From: Planctomycetia bacterium
GTDB taxonomy: Bacteria; Planctomycetota; Planctomycetia; Pirellulales; Thermoguttaceae
Direction of reading: 5' to 3'
DNA: 64,000 bases
Assembly (NCBI GenBank): GCA_030527105.1
Contig: JAUNBK010000009.1
Coordinates: 1 to 64,000 of the forward strand
The notes under the pieces were generated by a model that was not told where the DNA came from, made no database searches, and was given only the letters and a program-made list of their open reading frames with translations. Shown piece after piece: positions 1 through 9,198 of this stretch (position 1 is the stretch's first letter; every line of letters starts with the position of its first letter). The translations under genes and the position numbers were made by a program.

Positions 1-1
1 A

Positions 2-3000
2 TGGAACGCGCAGCAGACGGACGACGAAACGGTTGCCGTTCTGGGAGAAATTCTCGTCGAGAATCCTCTGGAGAGTCTTGAGATGAACGACGGCGCGAGT
101 TTGTCTGCCGACGCGACGCAGGTCGAGGTGAAAAATAATTCTGAGTTGGAGTCTGCGTTGCGGAATTCGTCGGTTTCGAAGATAACTTTTGCCGCGAATT
201 ATGAGGGAGAACGCGTGTTGCTCGTGGGTGATACGCGTTTTTCTATTTCCCGCGCGCTTGAGGTCGACGCGTCGGCGCTCGAGGGTGGGTTTGAGTTCCA
301 AATGTCCGGCAGCGCTCAATTTCTCTTCTCCATCAGCGCGACGGACCAAAGTGTCACGTTTCGAAATATCTCTTTTTCCGGCATTCAGTCGGATTCGTTC
401 AAGAGTGCCGTGTATGTCGAAGGTGGGAACATCTCGTTCCACTCGTGTACCTTCTCGGGCAACACTTCCACGGTCGGCGCCGCGATTTATGTCGCACCGA
501 CCGCCACGGGAACGATTTTGATCGCCAACTCCACGTTTGACGACAATCATGCCGTGTCGAACAACGGCGGGGCGATCACGTCGTATTCCGCGTCGCTCTC
601 AATGACGATTCAGGAGAGCGTTTTCACACAAAATAGCTGCACGTCTGAAGAAAATAGCGGAAGCGGGGGCGCGATTTACACGAGCGGCGCGCTCGTCGTG
701 CAGGATTCGGAGTTTCGCAACAACTCGGCACACGCAGGGAACGGCGGCGCGATCCATGCCTCGGGGAGTTTGGAGATTCGCGACTCGCTCTTTGTGGATA
801 ACGTCGCGACAAACATTGGCGAGTCCCCAGGGAGTGGCGGCGCGGTCTCGGCAAGCGGCGCGCTTAAGGTTCAATCGTCGCAATTCTATCGGAACAAGGG
901 AGATTTCGGTGCCGCGTTGGTGTGTATGGGGACGGATGCCGTTGTCGTTTCGAACTCAATTTTCGCCGCCAACTCCGCAAGCCAGGAGGGATCGACGAGC
1001 CAGACTATTTATCTAGCGACCTCAGAGACGACGGCGTATTTCTATCAAACGACGGTTGTTGCCGCTGGCAGCGAGATGGGAATCTACACACAACGCAACC
1101 TTTGCTCTTGGAACACGCTCGTTCAGTCCGGATCGGGCGACGGCGTCTACGCCTGCTCGTCCCAAATCAGCGGGGGAGGAAACCTTTTCTCAAGCGCCTA
1201 TGGAGACCAATCAGGAGCGACAAGCGGAACGGTCGTTTTCACTTCGTACACGGGAGAAGACGAAACGCTGTGGGACTTCACGCTTACCACGGCGTCGGCA
1301 GGGTTTAATGCTGGCGTGAGTGCGTACGCTCTCGACGTGGACGGCGCGGCGCTCGAGACGGACATTTATGGACGCGCCCGAGTGGTGGACAACGTGGATA
1401 TCGGCGCGGCAGAGCAATCCTACACGACCGAGACGCTCAGCGCTCCCCTTCCGACGTGCACGGCGTCAGGGACGTCTGGCGTGCAGATTTCGTGGTCGGC
1501 GGTTGAAAATGCCACGGCGTATGCGCTTCGCTATCGTATTTCGCACGACGAAATTAATTCTTCTGGCTGGATTACGCTTGAGAACGTTGCGTACGAATCC
1601 TCCGCAGCGTCCGACGTTCTCTCCTATTCGATCGACCTGATCGAGGGAACGACGATCGAGGTGCAGATGCGCGCGATAGGCAACAATGAGAACACTTTCT
1701 CGTCCGTCTGGTCGGACTCGACGCGCTACACGGTGGCGGAGGTTGTTTTTTCGACGATTTTGCACGAAGGTGAGAGCGAGACGGACGTTTTTTCGCTTCA
1801 CTCCCTGCCGGGGGCGTCGAGGGTGATTTATCTCGATTTCACGGGGCACATCACGACCGGCACCGGGTGGAATAGCACGTATGGAGCGGACATGATCGTT
1901 CATCAGCCCTACGCGACCGGAGGGACGACTGGCTTTACGCAGACGGAATTGGCGGCGATCTACGAGATTTGGCAGCGGGTGGCGGAAGATTATGCGCCTT
2001 TTAATGTGGACGTCACGACGGAGTTCCCTGGTTTGGAGGCGCTGCGCTACTCGGGGAGTTCCGACGCGGCGTGGGGCGTGCGCTGCGTGATTTCGCGAGG
2101 GTGTTTCCTCGGAGAGTCTGCCGCCGGCGTTTCGTTCCAAAAGAGTTTCGTGTACTCCTCGGACACACCCGCGTTTATTTTCACGGAATATGCGTCGAGT
2201 AAAAAGACCATTGCCGAGGTGATTTCGCACGAAGTGGGACACACGGTGGGGCTGGGACATCGAGGGCACACCAGCGCGTCGATCGAATATTATTATGGAG
2301 CCAACGGTTGGGCACCCATTATGGGCGCGGGGTACAATGTAGAAATGACCCAATGGAGCGACGGAACGTACGACGGAGCCGTGAGTTATTCTTACCCAAC
2401 GAGCGGGGATCAAGACGATTTGTCGATTATCACGCAGTATCTTCCGTATCGCGACGACGACCACGCGTCCTTTAGTGGCGCTTCCTGGACGGCAGACACG
2501 CTCGATTCGTCTCCCTCGTCTCTCCTTGCAGGGACGACTTCCGAGGGACTGCTCCTTTCGAACCAAGGTATCATCGAGAGAAACACGGACAACGACGTTT
2601 TTGTTTTCGAGACGCAAACGGAAGGGGTGCTCTCGCTTGAAATCGTCGGCGTTGGGACGTGGTCCAACCTCGACATTCGTGCCGACTTGCTCAACGAAAA
2701 TTACGAAACGGTCTGGAGCGCGCAATCGACCGACTCGATCAATGCCGCTTTGAGTGGGACGCTCGCGGCGGGGACTTATTATTTGGTCGTCTCGGGCGAC
2801 GGAAAAACGGTCGGCGGAACCGTCTACTACACAAATTACGCTTCTCTGGGACAATACTTCGTCTCTGGGAGTTTCGCGACGGAAGTCTCCCTCACCCCAC
2901 CAACGTTGGAGGCGCAACTTTCGGGAGACAATGCCGCGATCGTTTCGTGGAACGACGTGAGCTGGGCGGATTCCTACTTGTTTGAATATGCGTTGAGTGC

Positions 3001-5353
3001 GGATTTTTCCGACGCGATTTCGATCCCGTTCGACTCTGCCGGGAGCCAAACGATTGAGGGTTTGGACTTCAATCGACAATATTATTTCCGCGTGACGGCG
3101 CTCGCAACGGGCGGCGTGGACGCTGCCGTTTCGAATTCGACTTCCATTTTCACGAACAAAGGAACGATCGTCGGCGTCTCCGTGGAGAATATTCGCGTCG
3201 TGTATTCTGGGGAACCGCACACGCTGCGCGTCTCGGGACTTCTCGAGGGTGACGAGGTGCTTTATAGTGCCGATGGGGGTCATTATTCCTCCGAAGCACC
3301 AACCTTCACGAATGTGGTCGACACGACGATTTGGGTGCTCGTCCGACGTGCCGATTATACGGATTGGACGTGCGAGGCAACGGTGGTCGTTGAGCCGAGC
3401 GTGTTGGCGACGCCGGGAAATATTGTGGTCGAAAACGTCTCCGACTCCGCCGCCAGTGTGCGTTGGGACGCAATCCCAAACGCCTCAGCATACGAAATCG
3501 CGTGGGACGGAGGGAGTGCAACGGTCGATTCGAATTCATATGAAATTCAAAACTTGACGCGCGACACGGAGTACGTTCTTTCGATCCGTGCGATTGGGGA
3601 GGGAAATTACGCCACGTCGTCTGCCGAGAGCGCAACGTTCCGCACGTCGAAAAGCACGATCGAAGGGGTGAGTCTCGCGGGTGTCACGAAGGTGTATGAT
3701 GGGGAGTCGTGGACGCCGCAAATTTTGGGCGCGGAGCCGGGCGACACTATTTCCTACAGCATCGATGGAGAGAATTTTGACGCGACACTCCCCTCTTTCG
3801 TCGCGGCGGGAGAGTACAAAGTGTGGGCGAAAGTCGAACGTGCCGGGTTTTTCGAGTGCGTCGTTTCTGCCGACGTGAGTATTTCGCCATACGAGTTGAT
3901 TTCTCCCGTCGTGACGCTTGCGCTCAACGACTCGGACAACGCGTTTGTGATTTCGTGGGAGGAACAGGCGCACGCGCAAAATTATCGTGTCGAGTACACT
4001 CTTTCGTCCGATTTTAGCAACGCGCAATTTGTGGATTTCGACGCTGCGGGAGCGCACACGCTTGAGGGTTTGAATTCCTCCGCAACGTATTATTTTCGCG
4101 TTTTGGCGCAGGGAGAAAGCTGCGTCGAAGCCGTCTCCGAGACGCACGAGGGCGTGTTGAATTTTCGCGCGGCAGACGCTCCTTTCTCGCTTCTCCTCCG
4201 AAGCAAAACGGAGAGTTTGGCGCAAGAAAGCGTGGCGCAAACCAATGGCGAAATTCCCTCGGTCGCGGCTTATCTCATTCAGGGCGTCGAGGCAGCGGTG
4301 GAATTTTGGACGCCTGCCGGGCTGGAGCTTGCCCCGGGGAGCGTGTGGCACGTCGAGATTTCGTGCCATGCCGCGTTGTATTCGCTCGAATCGCTCTTTT
4401 CGACGCACGAGGCGCTGCAATTTTCGATTGAGGAGACTCGAACGGAGGGAGAGCGCACGATTTATCGCGTGAAGATCGAAGTCTCGGCAACTTTGGCGGA
4501 ACCTTTCGAAACCCAGCGCGTCGGCGTGTGCTATTTTAACGCGCTCCCGGCGGATGGCGTGCTCGAAAGGGTCGATTCCACCGCGTTTGCGATTGGGGAG
4601 AGTGAGTTAGCCACGCAGGTGCGGCGCGCGCCTTACGATTTGGACAACGACGGCAAGATTCATGTCGACGATTTGATTTTGCTCATTCGTCAATATGGAT
4701 CCAAAGGCGAAAATCTTGCCGCCGATTTCAATTCCAATGGGTGTGTGGAGGCGCAAGATTTGATCGATCTTATCCTCAACTTCGCCAAAAACCAGTCGCA
4801 ATTTGAGACGCTCACGCTGCCATCGGCTTGGGCGTCGGGCACCAACACGGCAACTTCCGCCTCGGCAGATTCATCGGCACTCGCGGCACTTGCGGCGCTT
4901 CCTTTGGATGCGGGAACGTTGAGTGAAATTGTGCACGACGATATTTCTCTGGGTAATATTTCGCAAGACGACACCCTATTGTGCGAAACTGCCGAGTCGA
5001 ACGCAGCGCCTACGGGCGTTTTGATGGAGGAGGCGGAAGTGTTAGAAATTTCGAACACGTTGGAAAATTCCAGCGTGCCAACGCTCGTTTCGGGAGTTCC
5101 TGAGCTTGAATCGGGAGAAAACCTCGCACGTCGAGTGGAGCGGAATCGTGCGGAGGTGGAGAATATTTTTGCGCTCGAGCACGAAAATGGATTGGTTCCA
5201 CCGATTGTGCCTGTTGGTGAAAAAATGTTCCTGACGAAAAGGGGTGAGTTGGGTGAAAAAATCTCCATTATCGAACGTGTTTTTTCCGAAAACTCTCATG
5301 AGGATTGGCTCCTGATGCCGAAAAAGGCGAAATTTTTCTCTTTTTCGGGATGA
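2..5353 (+). CDS. Giant secreted multidomain protein: beta-helix, metzincin-type protease, FN3 repeats, dockerin (5' partial)
   Basis: The frame is open from base 2, so the gene very likely starts outside the window; the first in-frame ATG is at 83 and residue numbers count from it. In order: Gly/Asn-rich parallel beta-helix repeats (about 60-430) ending in a choice-of-anchor-Q-like DIGAAEQ; an FN3-like domain (about 450-550); a zinc metalloprotease with HEVGHTVGLGH at 716-726 and a downstream Met-turn-like PIMGAGY; a prepeptidase C-terminal (PPC)-like domain (about 830-930); alternating FN3 and MBG/YDG-like modules (about 950-1370); a cohesin-like beta region; and a type I dockerin with two calcium loops (DLDNDGKIHVDDL and DFNSNGCVEAQDL, about 1515-1570). 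The last 180 residues are low-complexity. It is probably a cell-surface or secreted adhesin-protease. No cohesin scaffold is visible, so the dockerin partner is unknown. Domains are recognised by eye. Confidence 0.85.
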   Translation, partial: WNAQQTDDETVAVLGEILVENPLESLEMNDGASLSADATQVEVKNNSELESALRNSSVSKITFAANYEGERVLLVGDTRFSISRALEVDASALEGGFEFQMSGSAQFLFSISATDQSVTFRNISFSGIQSDSFKSAVYVEGGNISFHSCTFSGNTSTVGAAIYVAPTATGTILIANSTFDDNHAVSNNGGAITSYSASLSMTIQESVFTQNSCTSEENSGSGGAIYTSGALVVQDSEFRNNSAHAGNGGAIHASGSLEIRDSLFVDNVATNIGESPGSGGAVSASGALKVQSSQFYRNKGDFGAALVCMGTDAVVVSNSIFAANSASQEGSTSQTIYLATSETTAYFYQTTVVAAGSEMGIYTQRNLCSWNTLVQSGSGDGVYACSSQISGGGNLFSSAYGDQSGATSGTVVFTSYTGEDETLWDFTLTTASAGFNAGVSAYALDVDGAALETDIYGRARVVDNVDIGAAEQSYTTETLSAPLPTCTASGTSGVQISWSAVENATAYALRYRISHDEINSSGWITLENVAYESSAASDVLSYSIDLIEGTTIEVQMRAIGNNENTFSSVWSDSTRYTVAEVVFSTILHEGESETDVFSLHSLPGASRVIYLDFTGHITTGTGWNSTYGADMIVHQPYATGGTTGFTQTELAAIYEIWQRVAEDYAPFNVDVTTEFPGLEALRYSGSSDAAWGVRCVISRGCFLGESAAGVSFQKSFVYSSDTPAFIFTEYASSKKTIAEVISHEVGHTVGLGHRGHTSASIEYYYGANGWAPIMGAGYNVEMTQWSDGTYDGAVSYSYPTSGDQDDLSIITQYLPYRDDDHASFSGASWTADTLDSSPSSLLAGTTSEGLLLSNQGIIERNTDNDVFVFETQTEGVLSLEIVGVGTWSNLDIRADLLNENYETVWSAQSTDSINAALSGTLAAGTYYLVVSGDGKTVGGTVYYTNYASLGQYFVSGSFATEVSLTPPTLEAQLSGDNAAIVSWNDVSWADSYLFEYALSADFSDAISIPFDSAGSQTIEGLDFNRQYYFRVTALATGGVDAAVSNSTSIFTNKGTIVGVSVENIRVVYSGEPHTLRVSGLLEGDEVLYSADGGHYSSEAPTFTNVVDTTIWVLVRRADYTDWTCEATVVVEPSVLATPGNIVVENVSDSAASVRWDAIPNASAYEIAWDGGSATVDSNSYEIQNLTRDTEYVLSIRAIGEGNYATSSAESATFRTSKSTIEGVSLAGVTKVYDGESWTPQILGAEPGDTISYSIDGENFDATLPSFVAAGEYKVWAKVERAGFFECVVSADVSISPYELISPVVTLALNDSDNAFVISWEEQAHAQNYRVEYTLSSDFSNAQFVDFDAAGAHTLEGLNSSATYYFRVLAQGESCVEAVSETHEGVLNFRAADAPFSLLLRSKTESLAQESVAQTNGEIPSVAAYLIQGVEAAVEFWTPAGLELAPGSVWHVEISCHAALYSLESLFSTHEALQFSIEETRTEGERTIYRVKIEVSATLAEPFETQRVGVCYFNALPADGVLERVDSTAFAIGESELATQVRRAPYDLDNDGKIHVDDLILLIRQYGSKGENLAADFNSNGCVEAQDLIDLILNFAKNQSQFETLTLPSAWASGTNTATSASADSSALAALAALPLDAGTLSEIVHDDISLGNISQDDTLLCETAESNAAPTGVLMEEAEVLEISNTLENSSVPTLVSGVPELESGENLARRVERNRAEVENIFALEHENGLVPPIVPVGEKMFLTKRGELGEKISIIERVFSENSHEDWLLMPKKAKFFSFSG

Positions 5354-5497
5354 ATTTCGAGTGTACTCCTTGTCAAAAAGAGGGAAAAGCGTTAAAATAG
5401 CGCAAAGTGTTTATCATTTTTGGGTTGATACCGTCCGACGTCGGGGGTTGTTCGATCTCGAACGTCTGGCGGATGGTTTTGTTTTTGATGAAAGATT

Positions 5498-6730
5498 ATG
5501 TCTGAGCCGTATTTTCAAGAGTTGTTTGCGGAACGCATCGGTGGTGCGCAGTATGGAAAAAACACGGAAATTTATAAATTCGAGAAGATAAAGCGCGCGA
5601 AACGCAAGGCTCTCGCGGATTTTCCTGAACGTCGGCTCTTAGATTTCGGCATCGGAGAAAACGACTCGCCTGCCGCGCCGGGTGTGGTGGAAAAATTGGC
5701 TCTCGAGGCTCCGCTGCGTGAGAATTGTGGCTATGCCGACAATGGTATTATCGATTTTCAAAACGCAGTTGCGCGCTTCATGAAGCGTTGGTTTCAAGTC
5801 GATTTGGACCCCGCAACGCAGATTATCCACAGCATCGGATCCAAGCCCGCGCTCGCAATGTTGCCGCAGTGCTTCATCAATCCGGGAGACGTGACGCTCA
5901 TGACCACGCCGGGCTACCCCGTTGCCGGGACCCACACGCGTTATTGCGGAGGCGAGGTTTATAATCTCCCGTTGTGTCCCGAGAATGATTTTTATCCAAA
6001 TTTCGATTCCATCCCGGAAGAAACGCTCAAGCGTGCGAAGCTCCTCGTCATTAATTATCCCAATAGTCCGACGGGGAAGTATGCCGACGCGCGTTTTTAT
6101 GAGAGGGTGGTTGATTTCGCAAAAACGCACAAAATTGTCGTGGTGCAGGATGCCGCCCACATCATGTTGAGCCACGAGGATCGACCGAGGAGTTTCTTGG
6201 AGACGCCCGGCGCGATGGATGTGGGGGTCGAAGTCCACTCCATGTCCAAAGGGTGGAACATGATCGGCTGGCGTATGGGCTGGGTTTGTGGCAATCCGCT
6301 CCTCGTTCGCGCTTATGGGGACGTCAAAGACAACAGCGATTCAGGGCAGTTCAAAGCGATTCAAAAAGCGGCTGCGGCGGCGTTGGACGACGATTCAATC
6401 CCGCGTGAGACGCACGAAAAATACCTCCGCCGTCTGAAGAAGCTCGTCGCCATGCTTCGAAGCGTTGGATTCCAATGCTCCGTGCCCGGCGGGTCGTACT
6501 TTTTGTACGTCAAAAGTCCAAAAGGCTTGGCGAACGGCGTTGTTTTTGAGAATGCGGAAGAGTGCAGCCAATTTTTGATTACGCAATGTTCAATTTGCAC
6601 GGTTCCGTGGGATAATGCGGGCGCTTATTTGCGCTTCAGCGTCACGTACGTCGCGGACGACGAGGCGGCTGAGGACCAACTCATGGAAGAGACGAAGGCG
6701 CGTTTGGATGGGCTTCATTTTGTCTTTTAA
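5498..6730 (+). CDS. dapL: LL-diaminopimelate aminotransferase
   Basis: A PLP-dependent fold-type I aminotransferase of 410 aa, the usual DapL length. It converts tetrahydrodipicolinate directly to LL-diaminopimelate for lysine and peptidoglycan synthesis. Seen: GYADNGIIDFQNAVARF near residue 75, HSIGSKPALAMLP, INPGDV...TTPGYPVAGTHTRYCGG, NYPNSPTGKYA, and the PLP lysine in HSMSKGWNMIGWRMGWV, followed by VKDNSDSGQFKAIQKA, which is typical of DapL rather than generic AspC. It starts at ATG 5498 after a weak GATGAAAG. It is a single gene between the giant surface protein and a lipoprotein. Another class I aminotransferase specificity is possible but less likely given these motifs. Confidence 0.8.
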   Translation: MSEPYFQELFAERIGGAQYGKNTEIYKFEKIKRAKRKALADFPERRLLDFGIGENDSPAAPGVVEKLALEAPLRENCGYADNGIIDFQNAVARFMKRWFQVDLDPATQIIHSIGSKPALAMLPQCFINPGDVTLMTTPGYPVAGTHTRYCGGEVYNLPLCPENDFYPNFDSIPEETLKRAKLLVINYPNSPTGKYADARFYERVVDFAKTHKIVVVQDAAHIMLSHEDRPRSFLETPGAMDVGVEVHSMSKGWNMIGWRMGWVCGNPLLVRAYGDVKDNSDSGQFKAIQKAAAAALDDDSIPRETHEKYLRRLKKLVAMLRSVGFQCSVPGGSYFLYVKSPKGLANGVVFENAEECSQFLITQCSICTVPWDNAGAYLRFSVTYVADDEAAEDQLMEETKARLDGLHFVF

Positions 6731-6829
6731 TTTCGTTTTTCATGTGGAATGCCGTCAAAATTGAGAGTGAAAATTTTTTGATCGATCCATTTTTGGGTTC
6801 AGAACTGCCTTAAGGGCGGGAGAGAGATT

Positions 6830-7762
6830 ATGAAAAAAGTGTTTGCCTTATTGGCGGGCGTGGGTCTGCTCATCCCGCTTTTCGTGGGGTGTGGGAAGGG
6901 TGAAAAATACGATCCGCAAAGTGGAATGACTCTTCTGCGCGAGATTGAGTCGGCTTTGAATGCCGACCCGCAAACAAAAGTGATTCAGCTGCCGGAACTC
7001 GCGTTGCGCCAGAAGGAGCTTTTGAAGGATCGCGCCGGCGCGTTGAGCACCATGGGGGCGGCGGAGAAAGCCTGCAAGGAAATTGAAGACGTCCAGGAGC
7101 GAATCAGCGCCTATTCTCAAGTCGCAAAGGGGTATTCTTCTCTTGGCAATCAAGGCAAAGCCCGCGGTGCCCTAAAGGAAGCGACCGAGACGCTCAAGCA
7201 CCTCCCCGAGGGCTTGCGCGCGGAGGATCGGATGAACGTCTTCATTCGTGTTGCCGAGGCACAAGGTGCCCTCAATGCGGAAGCGGACGCCTCCGAAACG
7301 CTCACCAGGGCGTTGGGTGAAGCCGAGCAAGTGAGTGACGAAGTCATTCGTTCTTCCCTTTATTTTAGGGTCGCGGACGCTTTCGCCTCTTTCGGGCAGG
7401 AGAGCGGGTGCGACATTGTTGCCGAGAAAATTGACGCTCTGGCGGAAAGTGCCGAGACGCCCAGACAAAGAGCAGAAATGTTTGCCGACATGGCGAATGC
7501 CTACGCCGCCGCGAAAGCGTTGGAGAAAATGCAGACGTATGCCGAGCGCTCAAAAGAGGCGATCGAGACGATTGATAGTGCTGCCGTCCAAGCGGTCGTT
7601 TTGTGCCGCCTTGCCCTTGCACTCAACGCGGGTGGGAATCAAGCTGAGGCGCAAGACCTCGTGAAAGACGCTCAAAGGCGCTACTCCAAGGACAGCGACA
7701 GCACGAGACGGCAAATCGCCGACGAAACGATTATCAATACAAAGCCACAAGTCGGCTTGTAG
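6830..7762 (+). CDS. TPR-like lipoprotein
   Basis: A 310-aa protein with a signal peptide ending in a lipobox-like LFVGC near residue 21, so it is probably lipidated and membrane-anchored. The rest is nearly all alpha-helical with A/E/K/R-rich repeats of about 35-40 residues (for example EADASETLTRALGEAEQ and ALEKMQTYAERSKEA), which suggests degenerate tetratricopeptide repeats and a scaffolding role. A strong GGGAGAGAG ribosome-binding site precedes ATG 6830. No enzymatic motif is seen. The function is unknown; the 113-bp gap to the next membrane protein would allow co-transcription. Confidence 0.6.
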   Translation: MKKVFALLAGVGLLIPLFVGCGKGEKYDPQSGMTLLREIESALNADPQTKVIQLPELALRQKELLKDRAGALSTMGAAEKACKEIEDVQERISAYSQVAKGYSSLGNQGKARGALKEATETLKHLPEGLRAEDRMNVFIRVAEAQGALNAEADASETLTRALGEAEQVSDEVIRSSLYFRVADAFASFGQESGCDIVAEKIDALAESAETPRQRAEMFADMANAYAAAKALEKMQTYAERSKEAIETIDSAAVQAVVLCRLALALNAGGNQAEAQDLVKDAQRRYSKDSDSTRRQIADETIINTKPQVGL

Positions 7763-7875
7763 TCCGTTGGAAGCAGCGGGCACGATTGCGTTCTGGGGAA
7801 AGATTGTGCGAAAAAAAGCGCGACCGTCTCGATGGGGGCGGCGCGTTACTATCGTGAGATTGTAGAGTTTTTGTT

Positions 7876-9096
7876 ATGAATAATAAGACGAATCAACGCG
7901 TCGTCTCCGCTCTCGACTGGCTGGAGATTTGTCCCTGGCTTCGTTTGGTGTCCGCTATTCAGATCGGTTTTTCCTTTCGTCTTTCTCTCCTCGTGCTCGC
8001 GCATCTTTTGTTCTCCGCGTGGTTGTGTTGGAGTTTTTGTGGCTTCGTTCCAAAGGAGCAAAACTTCTCCTCGTTCCTTGAGCGGCACTCCGTGGTGCAG
8101 CGCGAAGAATCTTTCTCCGCCCAGGTTTTTCGATATTTTTTCCCCGCCTCGTCGTCCGAATGGAGCGAGTTGGAGGAGGTTGTCTCGAACGACGCTCCGA
8201 ACGACGCGCTTCTCCTTGATTGCCTCCCGCTCGAAGAAAACGCAGCCTCGGAAGTGGGTTCCGCTGCGAAAAATCCTGAGCCTGAATCTTCGTGTCGATT
8301 TTTGTCCGATGTGTATGAGGTGTTGAGCCAACTCTCGTGGGTTTCGTGGTTGGTCTTTGCGTGGATATTTTTTGCAAGTCTCTTTTTGTGGATGATGATC
8401 GCGCGTCTCACGGCGATTCGCGTCGCGACGGGCGTCCGCGCTCGAGTTTGGTCGGAGTCCCGATTGGTGTGCCGCAAGATGGTGAGTTTCGGCGCCGCGC
8501 TTTTTTATATGGTCGTGGGGATTGCGATTTTGCTCCTCCCGCTTTGGCTCACGTGTTTTTTGCCGGAGAGTGCGATTGCTTTTGTCGCGCCGTTTGCGAT
8601 TTTGCTCAACTGGCTCGTTTTTTTCGTCGTGATTGGCGCTTTGGTCGGTAGCTGGCTCCTCCTTTGCGCTCTCGTCGCGGAAAATTCCGATTGTTTTGAC
8701 GCGCTGAGCCGTGCCTACGCCTACACGTGGCAGCGTCCGCTTCGATTTTTGTTTTATATCCTCGTTGCCGTTGGTTTTTTTTACTTTGGTGACTCGGCAA
8801 TCTCCATTTTCGCCATGCTGTCCGTCGATCTTTTGCGCCTTGCGATGCAGAGAAACCTTCCCATTTTCGAGGCGCAGAGCGAGTGGCTGTGGTTTTGGTC
8901 GTTTGCCTTTGGCTGGCTGCCGTTGGCGTTTCGATTCATCTTTTTTGCCTCAGCGAGCGCCGTGATTTATATGCTTTTGAGGCGCGACGTCGATGCCGTT
9001 GAGATGGACGAGGTTTGGCTCGAGAAGCCGCAGGGACCACCGATTCCGAAGCTGCCGAGGCTTCAAGCGCAGCCGCAAGATGCCCCTGCGGAATGA
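7876..9096 (+). CDS. Polytopic membrane protein, unknown function
   Basis: A 406-aa protein with about six hydrophobic segments: near residues 33-56, 147-170, 200-225, 233-260, 290-315 and 345-372. A hydrophilic loop of about 90 residues, rich in Ser/Glu, lies between the first two. The C-terminus is a cytoplasm-like Pro-rich tail (KPQGPPIPKLPRLQAQPQ). I do not recognise the family. It lies between a lipoprotein and a secreted S41 protease, which suggests an envelope function, but nothing in the sequence gives a substrate. Start ATG 7876 is poorly supported by an SD but is the only good candidate before the first hydrophobic segment. Confidence 0.6.
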   Translation: MNNKTNQRVVSALDWLEICPWLRLVSAIQIGFSFRLSLLVLAHLLFSAWLCWSFCGFVPKEQNFSSFLERHSVVQREESFSAQVFRYFFPASSSEWSELEEVVSNDAPNDALLLDCLPLEENAASEVGSAAKNPEPESSCRFLSDVYEVLSQLSWVSWLVFAWIFFASLFLWMMIARLTAIRVATGVRARVWSESRLVCRKMVSFGAALFYMVVGIAILLLPLWLTCFLPESAIAFVAPFAILLNWLVFFVVIGALVGSWLLLCALVAENSDCFDALSRAYAYTWQRPLRFLFYILVAVGFFYFGDSAISIFAMLSVDLLRLAMQRNLPIFEAQSEWLWFWSFAFGWLPLAFRFIFFASASAVIYMLLRRDVDAVEMDEVWLEKPQGPPIPKLPRLQAQPQDAPAE

Positions 9097-9198
9097 TCGC
9101 CTCCCCAAACTCCCGCAAAATTCCAACGGCGAACAAAACAATAAATTCTAACGAAAAATATTAAAATTCGTTTCATCACAAAAACAAGGACTTAAACG

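Noticed and set aside
1466-3283. A 605-codon minus-strand open frame within the giant protein gene
   Set aside because: Basic, low-complexity translation opposite strongly supported FN3 and protease domains; antisense shadow.
5361-5591. A short open frame overlapping the dapL start
   Set aside because: Overlaps the dapL coding region in another frame with no RBS and no recognisable sequence.
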